A stretch of 64,000 nt of DNA from Bin87 sp965204395 (lineage in GTDB: Bacteria > Chloroflexota > Dehalococcoidia > Lucifugimonadales > UBA3495): NCBI GenBank assembly GCA_965204395.1, contig OZ241987.1, forward strand, positions 4,216,001 to 4,280,000, written 5' to 3'. Positions 36,080-44,877 of this stretch are shown here, one piece after another. Both the position numbers and the translations under genes were made by a program. How positions within the stretch are numbered: position 1 is the stretch's first letter; each line of letters starts with the position of its first letter. The notes beneath the pieces are model-generated. The model had not been told where the DNA came from and did not search any database. It worked only from the letters and a program-made list of their open reading frames with translations.

Positions 36080-37150
36080 CTACACCGTCAGGGGGATGTA
36101 ATCGGTGTCGTAGCCGAACGCGCGCGGTCCGGCGACGGCAAGCCCTTCGGGCGTGGACCACAACGCCGGGGCCGGGAAACCCAGGACGGCAACCCGCAGG
36201 CCGTAGCGCATCAACTCGGTGGTTACGGGCTCGCCGGTATCGGTGGTAACCGCGCAGATGAGGTCTGGGACGGTGCAGACGATCTGGCCGTCCACACGGG
36301 CGACGAGGTTTTCGTTTTGGAAATCGATCACCATCGTTTGATCGTGGTAGGCGTCGATGCCCTCGATAGTTAGGGCGCCTCGGGCGAACCCGGACGTGGT
36401 GCGGCGGTCGACGTCCACGACTTTGCCGGTGAACAGGATGCGACCGGGACAGGTTTTCAGGATGGCGGCCAATGGGTCGCTACCGGAGTCACGCGCTCGT
36501 TGGACCGCGAGGCCGAGGTCGCGAGCCAGGGTAAGCGAGTTGGGGACGGCGGTACGGATCACCTGGTCTCTGGACATGGGGGCGACGGCGTAGCAAGCGA
36601 CGCAGCCCATCTGGATAGTGGCGGCGCGGGCGAGTTTTTCGGCCCAGACCGGGCTGATGGTCTCGCGGACGACGATGGAGTTGCCCTTCTCGTCGGCGAC
36701 GGCCATGGGGCAGCAGGGGACGCCGTAAACGAAGAACGTTTTCATCTGGAACTCGGGGAACGCGCGGCCCATGCCGTCGGCGTCAACGACGGGCAACCCG
36801 GCCTTGGCGGCGGCGATGAGCGGCTCCACCGAGTTGCTGCCGCCGATTTCGTTGGAGATGAGCGCGGTGGCCTTTTCGCCGACGAAGTCCTCGATGGCGC
36901 GGAGGGCGTGGTACGACTGGAGGTCGCGGACCTTTTCGATGCCGACGGTGGGCGCGCCGATGCCGCCGACGCAGATCACACGGGCGTCTTCGGGCAGTTC
37001 CTCGGGGGACAGCACGTTGACAGGGCCCCACTGGCGCATGGCCTGCCGCGCGCGGAGTTGGCCAACGTAGGGATTGCCGCCGCCGCCGGTGCCGAGAATG
37101 CCGGCGCCGATGGCGATGTGCGGCAGATCTTCTTCGGTAACAGTCCACAT
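36080..37150 (-). CDS. DUF917 domain protein
   Basis: A 356-residue protein with GAGILGTGGGGNPYVG near the N-terminus, ISNEIGGSNSVEPL, and DADGMGRAFPEFQMKTFFVYGVP. This is the DUF917 family (acetone carboxylase/HyuA-associated, sometimes called S-methyl thiohydantoin desulfurase). It lies between an unknown protein and HyuA in one operon, so it probably works with HyuA on a cyclic amide or thiohydantoin. Confidence 0.88.
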   Translation of the reverse strand: MWTVTEEDLPHIAIGAGILGTGGGGNPYVGQLRARQAMRQWGPVNVLSPEELPEDARVICVGGIGAPTVGIEKVRDLQSYHALRAIEDFVGEKATALISNEIGGSNSVEPLIAAAKAGLPVVDADGMGRAFPEFQMKTFFVYGVPCCPMAVADEKGNSIVVRETISPVWAEKLARAATIQMGCVACYAVAPMSRDQVIRTAVPNSLTLARDLGLAVQRARDSGSDPLAAILKTCPGRILFTGKVVDVDRRTTSGFARGALTIEGIDAYHDQTMVIDFQNENLVARVDGQIVCTVPDLICAVTTDTGEPVTTELMRYGLRVAVLGFPAPALWSTPEGLAVAGPRAFGYDTDYIPLTV

Positions 37151-37167
37151 GGCGCGTCAGAGGCGAA

Positions 37168-37860
37168 TCACACGGTGGGGTCGGTCTCGTCCGGTTGGGT
37201 TTCGGGCTGCGGGCTGGACTGGGCGGCCATCTCGCGCTGCAACTGCTCGGTCCAGTTCTGGAACCAGCGGCGGAACTCGTCGAGGGCCGGCGGCGCGACG
37301 TAGATGACCTCGATGTCGCTCGGGAACTGCACCTGGTGGCGTTCGTTGATGAGGAGCAGGCCGGTCTCGTCCTCGGCAAGCGTGGAGTCGATGGTCTCGG
37401 CGATGAAATCGTAGCGGCGGCGGTTGGCGTCGGCGAACCATTCCTGCAGGCGGCTGGCAACCAACTGGCTCATCAGCGGCTGCATGAGGCAGCGTTGCAG
37501 GTCCAGGGTTTCGGCCATGATCTCCATGGACTCCACCGGCTCCAGGGTCGCGTCCGTTTCGGTCAGGCTCTTAACCAAGGCATGGCTGGCCTGTCCGCTT
37601 GCTTCCAGGTAGCCCAAGCCATCCTCGCCGCCCTCGGGAGTGTTCTCATGATAGACGTGGGTGATGGTGCCGAGGGCATTCTGAACGGCGCGCACCTGGA
37701 CGTCGACCTGTTCCCAGTACCGCGCCATGATCTCCACGCCCTCCGGCGGCATGGCATCGGGCGGTACGGGGACGTGGATCACGGGAGCCAGCAACAGTTT
37801 GCGCTTGCCCTGGTAGTTGCCGGTGGCGGGGCGTGTGATCCTGGTGAGTTCTTGGGCCAT
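37168..37860 (-). CDS. Conserved-looking protein of unknown function
   Basis: A 230-residue protein starting MAQELTRITRPATGNYQGKRK. It has no signal or membrane segment. The N-terminal part (KRKLLLAPVIHVPVPPDA) is hydrophobic and beta-like; the rest is mostly helical and acidic (LTETDATLEPVESMEIMAETLDLQR). I do not recognise a family. It precedes the DUF917 gene by 17 bp on the same strand and is probably first in that operon. Confidence 0.65.
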   Translation of the reverse strand: MAQELTRITRPATGNYQGKRKLLLAPVIHVPVPPDAMPPEGVEIMARYWEQVDVQVRAVQNALGTITHVYHENTPEGGEDGLGYLEASGQASHALVKSLTETDATLEPVESMEIMAETLDLQRCLMQPLMSQLVASRLQEWFADANRRRYDFIAETIDSTLAEDETGLLLINERHQVQFPSDIEVIYVAPPALDEFRRWFQNWTEQLQREMAAQSSPQPETQPDETDPTV

Positions 37861-37972
37861 GCTCGCTCTCACTTCGGCAAGATTGCGAGCATATGATAGC
37901 GCGAATTTCGGGCGGATGGACAGGATAGGGTGGCTCTGCTAACCTTGCCGCGCGTTCAACTTGGAGACTGAT

Positions 37973-38728
37973 TTGAGCCAGCCGCCGCCCGTGCGGGCAT
38001 CCCTTTTCGTCACTTGCATCATCGATCAGCTGTACCCTGAGGTAGGCGTGAGCGTGGTTCGAGTGCTGCGGCGGCATGGGGTGGAAGTGGACTTCCCAGA
38101 AGGCCAGACGTGCTGCGGGCAGCCCCTCTACAACTCGGGGTTCACGCAGGAAGCGAAGAAACTGGCGACGCGCACCTTGGACGCGATGGAAGGGTTCGAT
38201 TACGTGGTGGTGCCTTCCGGGTCATGCGGAGCGATGATGCGGGTCTTCTACGAAGACCTGTTTGCTGAAGATCCGGAAATGCTGGAACGGGCGGAGAACC
38301 TGGGCGGGCGCGTTTACGAGTTCACCGAGTTTTTGACGGAGGTGCTGGGTCTGGTCGACGATGCTGTGGGCGACGACGCAAACGGTATGGAGAAGGTGGC
38401 TTACCATCCTTCGTGCCACCTGCTGCGAGAGATGAGGGTGAGGGAGAGTCCCAGAAGGTTGCTTTCGAGTTGCGAGGGAGTGGAACTGGTTGACCTTCCG
38501 GATGCCGAGCAGTGCTGCGGGTTTGGCGGGACGTTCGCCGTCAAGTACCCGCACATCTCCGAGGAGATGCTGGCGGACAAACTGGCGTCAATCCAGCAGA
38601 GCGGAGCCGGGACCATAACGGCGTGCGACATGGGCTGCCTGATGCACATCGGCGGGGCCGTCAGCCGTCAGAATTTGCCGGTCTCGGTGCGGCATATCGC
38701 GCAAATTCTCGACCGCGAGCAGGTGTAG
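37973..38728 (+). CDS. lutA: Lactate utilisation protein A-like Fe-S protein
   Basis: A 251-residue protein with two cysteine-rich CCG motifs, GQTCCGQPLYNSGF and EQCCGFGGTFAVKYP, plus PSGSCGAMM and VAYHPSCHLLREM. These are heterodisulfide-reductase-like motifs, as in LutA/YkgE. With LutB and LutC it oxidises L-lactate to pyruvate. The TTG at 37973 is chosen with GGAG 7 bp upstream; a TTG 12 bp earlier is in frame. It is first of three genes. Confidence 0.9.
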   Translation: MSQPPPVRASLFVTCIIDQLYPEVGVSVVRVLRRHGVEVDFPEGQTCCGQPLYNSGFTQEAKKLATRTLDAMEGFDYVVVPSGSCGAMMRVFYEDLFAEDPEMLERAENLGGRVYEFTEFLTEVLGLVDDAVGDDANGMEKVAYHPSCHLLREMRVRESPRRLLSSCEGVELVDLPDAEQCCGFGGTFAVKYPHISEEMLADKLASIQQSGAGTITACDMGCLMHIGGAVSRQNLPVSVRHIAQILDREQV

Positions 38729-38731
38729 GCG

Positions 38732-40177
38732 ATGGCGGAGGTTGTAACTCGCCAGTTCGTGCCGGCATCGCGGGCGGCGGTGAAGGACGCACAACTGCGC
38801 CAGGCGTTGCGGCGGGCCGGCACCGGCTTTGACGGCACACGGCGCGAAGCCATCGCAGAGGTGTCCGAGGAGGTCTGGGAGAGTTGGCGCGAGCAGGCCC
38901 GCGAGATCAAGGAACACACGATAGGGCACCTGGACTACTACCTGGCGATGCTGGAACGGAATGTGAACGCAGCCGGCGGCCAGGTGCATTTCGCCGGGGA
39001 TGCCAACCAGGCCAACGCCATCGTGTCGGAGATCTCGCGGCGCAACGGGGTGAAAACGGTCACCAAGAGCAAGTCGATGGTCTCGGAGGAACTGGGCCTC
39101 AACCACGTCCTGGAGGCCCATGGCGTCGACGTGTTCGAGACCGACCTGGGCGAATACATCATACAACTGGCCGAGGAAACGCCGTCTCACCTGGTCGCCC
39201 CGGCGCTGCACAAGACTCGCGGGCAGGTCGCGCAGCTGTTCGCCGAGCAACTGGGTGTGCCGTACTCGGAGGACATCGAGGAGATGGCACGGGTGGCTCG
39301 GGTTGCGCTGCGCCAGAAATTCCTGGAAGCGGACATGGGGGTCAGCGGGGCGAACTTCCTGGTGGCCGAAACCGGGTCGCTAGTGATTATCACCAACGAG
39401 GGCAACGGGCGGTTGTGCACATCGGCGCCGCGCATCCACGTGGGGCTGGCGGGAATGGAGAAGGTGATCCCGTCATTGCAGGACCTGGCGGTGTTTCTCC
39501 GGCTGCTGCCGCGCTCCGCAACGGGACAGCGCATCTCGTCGTACGTGAGCATGGTTACCGGCCCGAGGAGGGCTGACGACGAGGATGGGCCGGAGGAATT
39601 TCACCTGATCATCGTGGACAACGGGCGCAGTCGGCTGCTGAGGGATCCTGCGCTGCGTGAATCACTGTATTGCATCCGGTGCGGGGCGTGCCTGAACGTG
39701 TGCCCGATCTACCAGCGAGTGGGGGGACACGCCTACGGTTGGGTGTACCCGGGGCCGATCGGTTCGATTGTGACGCCGGGGCTGGTGGGAGTCGCCGAGG
39801 CGAAAGACCTGCCCAACGCGTCGACGCTGTGCGGGGCGTGCCGGGACGCCTGCCCAGTGCAGATCAACATCCCTCGGATGCTGCTGCACCTGAGGCACAA
39901 GCAGGCGGAGAGCGACGACGAAAACGAGCGAACGTCCAGCGACACCGACAAGATTCTGGCCCGTGGTTTCGCTAACGTTATGTCCAGCCCTTTGCTGCTC
40001 AAGGTGGGAAGATCGGTAGGTCGGGCGGTGTCAAAACCGCTGGCGAGATCGGGGAAAATCGGGCAAACGCGGCTGCCGTTGATTTCGCGCTGGACACAGG
40101 CCCGGGATTTGCCGGTTCCGGCGGAGCGCAGTTTCCGCGACCGGTGGCGAGACGAGCTGTCCAAGGACGGCAGATGA
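38732..40177 (+). CDS. lutB: Lactate utilisation protein B, Fe-S
   Basis: A 481-residue protein. A LUD domain comes first (about residues 65-300, with ANFLVAETGSLVIITNEGNGRLC), then two [4Fe-4S] motifs CIRCGACLNVCPIYQ and CGACRDACPVQINIP near 310-390. Such proteins transfer electrons in lactate oxidation. It begins 3 bp after the lutA stop. Confidence 0.92.
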   Translation: MAEVVTRQFVPASRAAVKDAQLRQALRRAGTGFDGTRREAIAEVSEEVWESWREQAREIKEHTIGHLDYYLAMLERNVNAAGGQVHFAGDANQANAIVSEISRRNGVKTVTKSKSMVSEELGLNHVLEAHGVDVFETDLGEYIIQLAEETPSHLVAPALHKTRGQVAQLFAEQLGVPYSEDIEEMARVARVALRQKFLEADMGVSGANFLVAETGSLVIITNEGNGRLCTSAPRIHVGLAGMEKVIPSLQDLAVFLRLLPRSATGQRISSYVSMVTGPRRADDEDGPEEFHLIIVDNGRSRLLRDPALRESLYCIRCGACLNVCPIYQRVGGHAYGWVYPGPIGSIVTPGLVGVAEAKDLPNASTLCGACRDACPVQINIPRMLLHLRHKQAESDDENERTSSDTDKILARGFANVMSSPLLLKVGRSVGRAVSKPLARSGKIGQTRLPLISRWTQARDLPVPAERSFRDRWRDELSKDGR

Positions 40178-40224
40178 GGGCGCACGATTTCAAATGGGTA
40201 TCCTTGGTTGAGTAGGAGGTTGGC

Positions 40225-41010
40225 ATGACGTCCACCAATATGGGTATCCCATCGGCCGAATTCTTGACGTCGGTGCGCGAGGCGTTGGGCCGGGCTGATG
40301 TGCCGCCCGCTAACGCGTACGAACCGTTGACGGACGATCTGGCCACACTGGAAAACAGGGCCAATGCAGTGCGTGAGCGGATAGCCGGCGAGCTGCCTGT
40401 TTTGTCGCACCGATTGGGGGAGACGGCGGCCTTGCGGGGCTGGAATGTAACCCGTTGCGGGGGCGTAGAGGAAACGCTGGATTATGTCGTGTCGCTGGCG
40501 CGGCGAATGGGCGCGACGTCGGTGGCCCGGTCGGAGCAAACGGTGTTCGAGGCCGTACCCGTGGATGCCGCGCTGGCGGGTGTGGGGGCGTTGTGTTGGC
40601 CTGCGATTTACGACGGTCCGGATTCACGGGAGGGTGTGCGCAGGCGGCTCGCGGATTCGTCCATGGGAATCACGGGGGCGGACTACGCCATCGCTGAGAC
40701 CGGATCGGTGATCGTGCTGCCCCGGAGTGGCCTGAGCCGGCTGGTGTCGGTGGTGCCGCCGGTGCACGTTGCGATTGTGCGCCCCCAGGACATCATCGGT
40801 ACGCTGGACGACCTGTTTGCCCTGCGGCGACTGGAGTTCTACAGGAACGGCGAGCAAGGCGCGCCCGACATGGGCAGCTATTTGAATTTCATCACCGGGC
40901 CCAGCCGCACCGCCGACATTGAGCAGACCATCGTGGTGGGCGTGCATGGGCCGGGCGAAGTCCACATGGTGCTGCTGGACGAGGGTGATCCTTCGACAGG
41001 CTCAGGATGA
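40225..41010 (+). CDS. lutC: Lactate utilisation protein C (LUD domain)
   Basis: A 261-residue LUD-domain protein: ADYAIAETGSVIVLPRSG, SLVPPVHVAIV-type core (VSVVPPVHVAIVRPQDIIG) and FITGPSRTADIEQTIVVGVHGPGE near the end. The last seven residues, DPSTGSG, are encoded by the TTCGACAGGCTCA repeat, which also supplies the stop codon; related proteins end near VLLDE. It lies 47 bp after lutB. Confidence 0.9.
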   Translation: MTSTNMGIPSAEFLTSVREALGRADVPPANAYEPLTDDLATLENRANAVRERIAGELPVLSHRLGETAALRGWNVTRCGGVEETLDYVVSLARRMGATSVARSEQTVFEAVPVDAALAGVGALCWPAIYDGPDSREGVRRRLADSSMGITGADYAIAETGSVIVLPRSGLSRLVSVVPPVHVAIVRPQDIIGTLDDLFALRRLEFYRNGEQGAPDMGSYLNFITGPSRTADIEQTIVVGVHGPGEVHMVLLDEGDPSTGSG

Positions 41011-41014
41011 GCAG
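40990..41014. repeat. TTCGACAGGCTCA repeat in the lutC 3' end
   Basis: CCTTCGACAGGCTCAGGATG continues into AGCAGGAG. It overlaps the end of lutC and contains the AGGAG that serves as ribosome binding site for the gene at 41026. Confidence 0.6.
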
Positions 41015-41025
41015 GAGTAGCGATT

Positions 41026-41367
41026 ATGCCGATGCGAGTTGGGTTCATCCAGTTCCGGCGCCAGATGCTGGAACAACAGTTGTCGGAGACGATGGACGTG
41101 TTTCCCACGCTGGGAATCCAGAAGGCCATCTTGCTGGGGGACGTAATCAGCGGGGACATCTCGCCGACCAGCACGCTGGACTTTGTTTTTGTCCATGACA
41201 CGGACCGGCCGTTCGGGAGGCGGGCCGATTTCTTCTCGTACCACCTGGACGCCCAGGTCGGGATGACCTTCCAGGTGTATACGCCGGAAGAGTTTGAGGA
41301 ACTGCAAGAGACGCTGCCGGCCCTGTACTCGGCCTGCAAACAAGGACGGGTGGTTTTTGATGCCTGA
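41026..41367 (+). CDS. MNT-type nucleotidyltransferase-like protein, degenerate active site
   Basis: A 113-residue protein with the layout of the minimal nucleotidyltransferases that pair with HEPN proteins. The usual active-site GS-x(8-10)-D-x-D is altered: AILLGDVISGDISPTSTLDFVFVHD, so Ser of GS is Asp and the first Asp of the pair is Thr, leaving one Asp. It may bind but not transfer nucleotides. Its stop overlaps the HEPN start by 8 bp. MNT/HEPN pairs act as toxin-antitoxin systems, with MNT as antitoxin. Confidence 0.65.
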   Translation: MPMRVGFIQFRRQMLEQQLSETMDVFPTLGIQKAILLGDVISGDISPTSTLDFVFVHDTDRPFGRRADFFSYHLDAQVGMTFQVYTPEEFEELQETLPALYSACKQGRVVFDA

Positions 41368-41761
41368 TTTCGCTGCGGAAGGCGCACGCTGGTTCAGACA
41401 GGCGGAGCGCGACCTTGAGGACGCGGTTTTCAACCGCCAGGGCGAACGCTACAACGTGGCGTGTTTTTTGTGCCAGCAGGCCGCTGAAAAGGCGGTCAAG
41501 GCGTACCTGTACCGGCGGGGGGCGGAGGATGTGTGGGGAAGTTCGCTGATTGACCTCTGCGAGGACGCCAAGATTTTCGAGATGTTCTTCGACACCATTA
41601 AGGCGGAGGCGCGGCAGTTGGACAAATACTACGACATCACGCGCTACCCGCAGTATTTGCCGAGCGGCATACCGGCAGAGGCGTTCGACGACATTGACGC
41701 CGAGCGGGCGATTGAACTTGCGGGTATCGTAGTTAGGTTCGTGGGCGAACGGGTCAACTGA
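41360..41761 (+). CDS. HEPN domain protein
   Basis: A 133-residue helical protein: ARWFRQAERDLEDAVFNRQGERYNVACFLCQQAAEKAVKAYL is the HEPN signature (given only as a landmark in parts), with TRYPQYLP near residue 95. The RNase motif R-x(4-6)-H common in toxic HEPN proteins is not seen, so this resembles the non-nuclease group. ATG 41360 overlaps the preceding gene by 8 bp, which fits a coupled pair. Confidence 0.8.
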   Translation: MPDFAAEGARWFRQAERDLEDAVFNRQGERYNVACFLCQQAAEKAVKAYLYRRGAEDVWGSSLIDLCEDAKIFEMFFDTIKAEARQLDKYYDITRYPQYLPSGIPAEAFDDIDAERAIELAGIVVRFVGERVN

Positions 41762-41767
41762 CCGGAG

Positions 41768-42211
41768 TCAGCCGAATATCTCGGCCAGACGCTCCTGCCG
41801 AAAGGCGAATATGCGGCGCAGGTCGTTTCGCACCAGCAGGCGGTCGGCCAGCCAGCCGCCCCGCATGCCGTACTCGACGTAATCGGTTACCAAGGTTCCG
41901 CCGTCCTGCGGGATGAAACGGTGCTGGTGGAACCAGCGACGGTATGGCCCCCGGATCTGCTCGTCGACGAAGCGATGGGGAGGGTCCCACTCAGTGATGC
42001 GGCTGCGCCATTTGAGGGGCAAGCCGTGGAGCCGCAAACGGTAGTCGATCTCAACGCCAGCTTTCATCTCGATGGGCGGCGGAGTAACCACCCGGAATCG
42101 CAGCAGGGGCGGCGTCAGTTCCTCGAGACGGAATGCGTCGGCGTAGAAATGGAAGATTTCCTCGGGTTGACGCGGAAGCCATTGATTGGTTTCCAGCGTG
42201 AAGCGGGCCAT
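41768..42211 (-). CDS. SRPBCC family protein
   Basis: A 147-residue START-like lipid-binding fold protein. Landmarks are NQWLPRQPEEIFHFYADAF near the start, GLPLKWRSRITEWDPPHRF and FIPQDGGTLVTDYVEYGMRGG. These proteins bind hydrophobic ligands; some act as cyclases, the role here unknown. The A of its ATG is shared with the glycerate kinase stop, so the two are coupled. Confidence 0.82.
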   Translation of the reverse strand: MARFTLETNQWLPRQPEEIFHFYADAFRLEELTPPLLRFRVVTPPPIEMKAGVEIDYRLRLHGLPLKWRSRITEWDPPHRFVDEQIRGPYRRWFHQHRFIPQDGGTLVTDYVEYGMRGGWLADRLLVRNDLRRIFAFRQERLAEIFG

Positions 42212-43356
42212 CAGCCGTTGCGACCCAGGGCATAGAGCCGGATGGCACGTTCGGCGGCACGCTCCAACAGTTCCGCGCCTTTCACCAAGCTGGATTCAAG
42301 AGTTGCGGGCTCCTCGGCCATGGGGATGATGGCGTCGATGCCGTGTTGGTACAGAGCGTCGTAGCCCTCGCCAAGGCTGCCGGCGAGAAGCAACGTGGGG
42401 ACTCCCAAGGCTTGGCTGCGACGGGCGATGCCCACCGGGGCCTTGTCGAAAGCGGTGGAACGGTCGGCGCGGCCTTCGCCGGTGATCACGAGGTCGGCGT
42501 TGGCGGCGTTTGCATCGAAGTCCAGCGCGTCGCACACCATGTCGATGCCCGAACGGAGATCGCAGTTGGCGAAGGCGATGAGGCCGGCACCGAGTCCGCC
42601 GGCGGCGCCGGCGCCCGGAGTATCGGCGACGTTCATGCCAAGTTCGGATTCAATGACCCGGGCCAGGTTGGCAAGGCAGCCATCGAGTTCCGGGACCATT
42701 TCCGGCGTCGCGCCCTTTTGAGGCCCGAAGATGGTCGATGCGCCCGTATCGCCGCACAAGGGGTTGGTAACGTCGGTCGCTCCGATGAACGTGGCGTTGG
42801 CGATTCCAGGGTGCAGGCCGGAGGTATCGACGGAGTGCAGGTTGGACAGGGCAGCGCCCCCGGGTGGGAGTAGGTCGCTGGACGCATCGAGGAGCCGCAC
42901 TCCCAATGCGGATGCCATGCCCGTGCCGCCATCATTGGTGGCGCTGCCGCCCAGTCCGACTATGATGCGGGTGTAACCGGCGTCGAGCGCGGCCCGCATG
43001 AGTTGGCCGGTGCCGTAGGTGGTGGCGGTTCGGGGATCGCGGCGGTCGTTGGGGATCAGCGCCAAGCCAGATGCCAGGGCCATCTCGATCACGGCGGTAC
43101 GACCATCCCCCATGACGCCCCACTGGGCAGATACCGGATCTCCCAACGGCCCGGTTACCTGTTCGGTGAAATATCGCCCGCCAGTGGTGTCGATGAGCGC
43201 GGCTAGGGTGCCGTCGCCCCCGTCGGCCACGGGAATCAGGATGGTTTCGGCATCAGGCACGGCCTGCAAGACACCGTTCTGGATGGCGATGGCGGCGGCG
43301 CGGGCACCGATGCTCTGTTTGAAAGCCTGGGGTGCGATGACGATGCGGAGAGGCAT
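42211..43356 (-). CDS. Glycerate kinase
   Basis: A 381-residue GlxK/GarK-type kinase: IVIAPQAFKQSIGARAAA at the start, VADGGDGTLAALID, VGLGGSATNDGGTGMASALG and GEGRADRSTAFDK near residue 300. It phosphorylates glycerate to 2- or 3-phosphoglycerate, linking glyoxylate and sugar-acid catabolism to glycolysis. A TATAAT at 43363-43368 (minus strand) lies so close that the transcript may be leaderless. Confidence 0.92.
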   Translation of the reverse strand: MPLRIVIAPQAFKQSIGARAAAIAIQNGVLQAVPDAETILIPVADGGDGTLAALIDTTGGRYFTEQVTGPLGDPVSAQWGVMGDGRTAVIEMALASGLALIPNDRRDPRTATTYGTGQLMRAALDAGYTRIIVGLGGSATNDGGTGMASALGVRLLDASSDLLPPGGAALSNLHSVDTSGLHPGIANATFIGATDVTNPLCGDTGASTIFGPQKGATPEMVPELDGCLANLARVIESELGMNVADTPGAGAAGGLGAGLIAFANCDLRSGIDMVCDALDFDANAANADLVITGEGRADRSTAFDKAPVGIARRSQALGVPTLLLAGSLGEGYDALYQHGIDAIIPMAEEPATLESSLVKGAELLERAAERAIRLYALGRNG

Positions 43357-43362
43357 GGCTCA

Positions 43363-43368
43363 ATTATA
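43363..43368 (-). promoter_or_regulatory. -10 element giving a possibly leaderless glycerate kinase transcript
   Basis: A perfect TATAAT on the minus strand ends 6 bp before the ATG, so transcription would start at about the A of the ATG (43356). The -35 region is weak. Confidence 0.4.
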
Positions 43369-43518
43369 GACCACCAGCGCCTGACGCTGGCAGATTGGTC
43401 ATCAAAACGCATTACCGACGCGCCGCCGGCATCCCGATAGGCACGGGTCAACGGTTATGTTAGTATCGGCGAGCGAGCGGGTTTGACCCCCGAACATCGC
43501 TGTACGGGAGTGTTTGAG

Positions 43519-44850
43519 ATGCCGACCAAAACGGAACTGAAGGACCGGGCGTTCGCCGAGATTGACCGCCGGGCGGATGAGTTGGTGCGACTTTCTCAGC
43601 AGATCCTGGCCAACCCGGAGCCCGGCTTTCGCGAGTTCAAAACGGCCGCGTTGGTGGGCGAAAAATTCAGCCAGATGGGGGTGCCATTCCGCAGCGGCCT
43701 GGGCATGACGGGTCTGCGGGGCGAGATCATCGGGGGCAGCGAAGGGCCTACCATGGCGATCATGGGAGAGTTGGACAGCCTGATCGTCAACGAGCATCCT
43801 CACGCCAACGGTGAGACGGGCGCGGCGCACGCGTGCGGTCACCACTGCCAGATCGCGATGATGTTGGGATCGACGATGGCGTTAATGCAGGCAGACGTTC
43901 TGCCTCATTTGAGCGGCCGTATCCTGTCGATGGCGGTGCCCGCCGAGGAATACATCGAGATTGAGTACCGGGACAAGCTCAGGCGCGAAGGCAAGATCGA
44001 GTTCCTGGGTGGCAAGCCCGAGTTCATCCGTCTGGGCGAGTTTGACGACGTGCACCTGGCGATGATGATGCACACCACCAGCACGCCCATCGAAAAGAAA
44101 CTGGCGACCACGGGCACCAACAACGGCACGGTGGCGAAGCAGATCCAATTCGTCGGCAAAGGCGCGCACGCCGGTGGGTCGCCACACCTGGGCATCAACG
44201 CGCTGAACGCGGCTACGCTGGCGATGACGGCGATACACTTCAACCGCGAGACGTTCCTGGACACCGACACGGTGCGGGTGCATCCGATCATCACCAAGGG
44301 AGGCGAGGCGGTATCCGCGGTGCCGGCGGACGTGCGCATGGAGACGTTCGTGCGGGGCAAGACACTGGACGCCATCATGGACGCCAACCGCAAGGTGGAC
44401 CGGGCGCTGCGGGCGGGCGCGATGGCGGTGGGCGCGACGGTGAATATCCAGACCATCCCCGGATACCTGCCGATGAACCAGAACACCACCATGCAGGAGA
44501 TTTTCCGAGCCAACGCTGATATGCTGGTCGGTTCCGAAAACGTGGGGTGGAATCCGCATCGCACAGGGAGCACCGACATGGGCGACGTGAGCACGATCAT
44601 GCCAGCCCTGCACCCATACGTGGGTGGCGCTACCGGCATTGGCCACGGCGCGGACTACGTGATCCACGACTACGAACTGGCGGTGATTACGGGCGCGAAG
44701 GCGATGACCGCCACGGTGATTGACCTGATGGCGGACGGCGCCGCGGAGGCCAACCGCGTGGTGGCGAATCACAGGGCGGACATGACCTCGCGGGAGTACG
44801 TGAACTTCATGCGCACTTTGGCGGCTGAGGAATCGTACAAGGAAGCATAA
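43519..44850 (+). CDS. M20 family amidohydrolase, paralogue 1
   Basis: A 443-residue metal-dependent amidohydrolase of the M20D type. Metal ligands appear in GAAHACGHHCQIAMMLG (Cys and His near residue 105), in VPAEEYIE (Glu-Glu), and in the lid-domain AHAGGSPHLGINALNAA; the closing motif is GIGHGADYVIHD. The common HACGHD has His instead of Asp. ATG 43519 has GGGAG upstream. The next gene is a clear paralogue, so the two arose by tandem duplication. It hydrolyses an N-acyl or amide bond of an unknown substrate, possibly an aminobenzoyl-glutamate or acyl-amino-acid type compound. Confidence 0.85.
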   Translation: MPTKTELKDRAFAEIDRRADELVRLSQQILANPEPGFREFKTAALVGEKFSQMGVPFRSGLGMTGLRGEIIGGSEGPTMAIMGELDSLIVNEHPHANGETGAAHACGHHCQIAMMLGSTMALMQADVLPHLSGRILSMAVPAEEYIEIEYRDKLRREGKIEFLGGKPEFIRLGEFDDVHLAMMMHTTSTPIEKKLATTGTNNGTVAKQIQFVGKGAHAGGSPHLGINALNAATLAMTAIHFNRETFLDTDTVRVHPIITKGGEAVSAVPADVRMETFVRGKTLDAIMDANRKVDRALRAGAMAVGATVNIQTIPGYLPMNQNTTMQEIFRANADMLVGSENVGWNPHRTGSTDMGDVSTIMPALHPYVGGATGIGHGADYVIHDYELAVITGAKAMTATVIDLMADGAAEANRVVANHRADMTSREYVNFMRTLAAEESYKEA

Positions 44851-44877
44851 ACGGCACGGGCTGGGCGGTATCCCCAT

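Noticed and set aside
41768..41990. Second frame under the SRPBCC gene
   Set aside because: Shadow frame; the 147-residue SRPBCC frame is the real gene.
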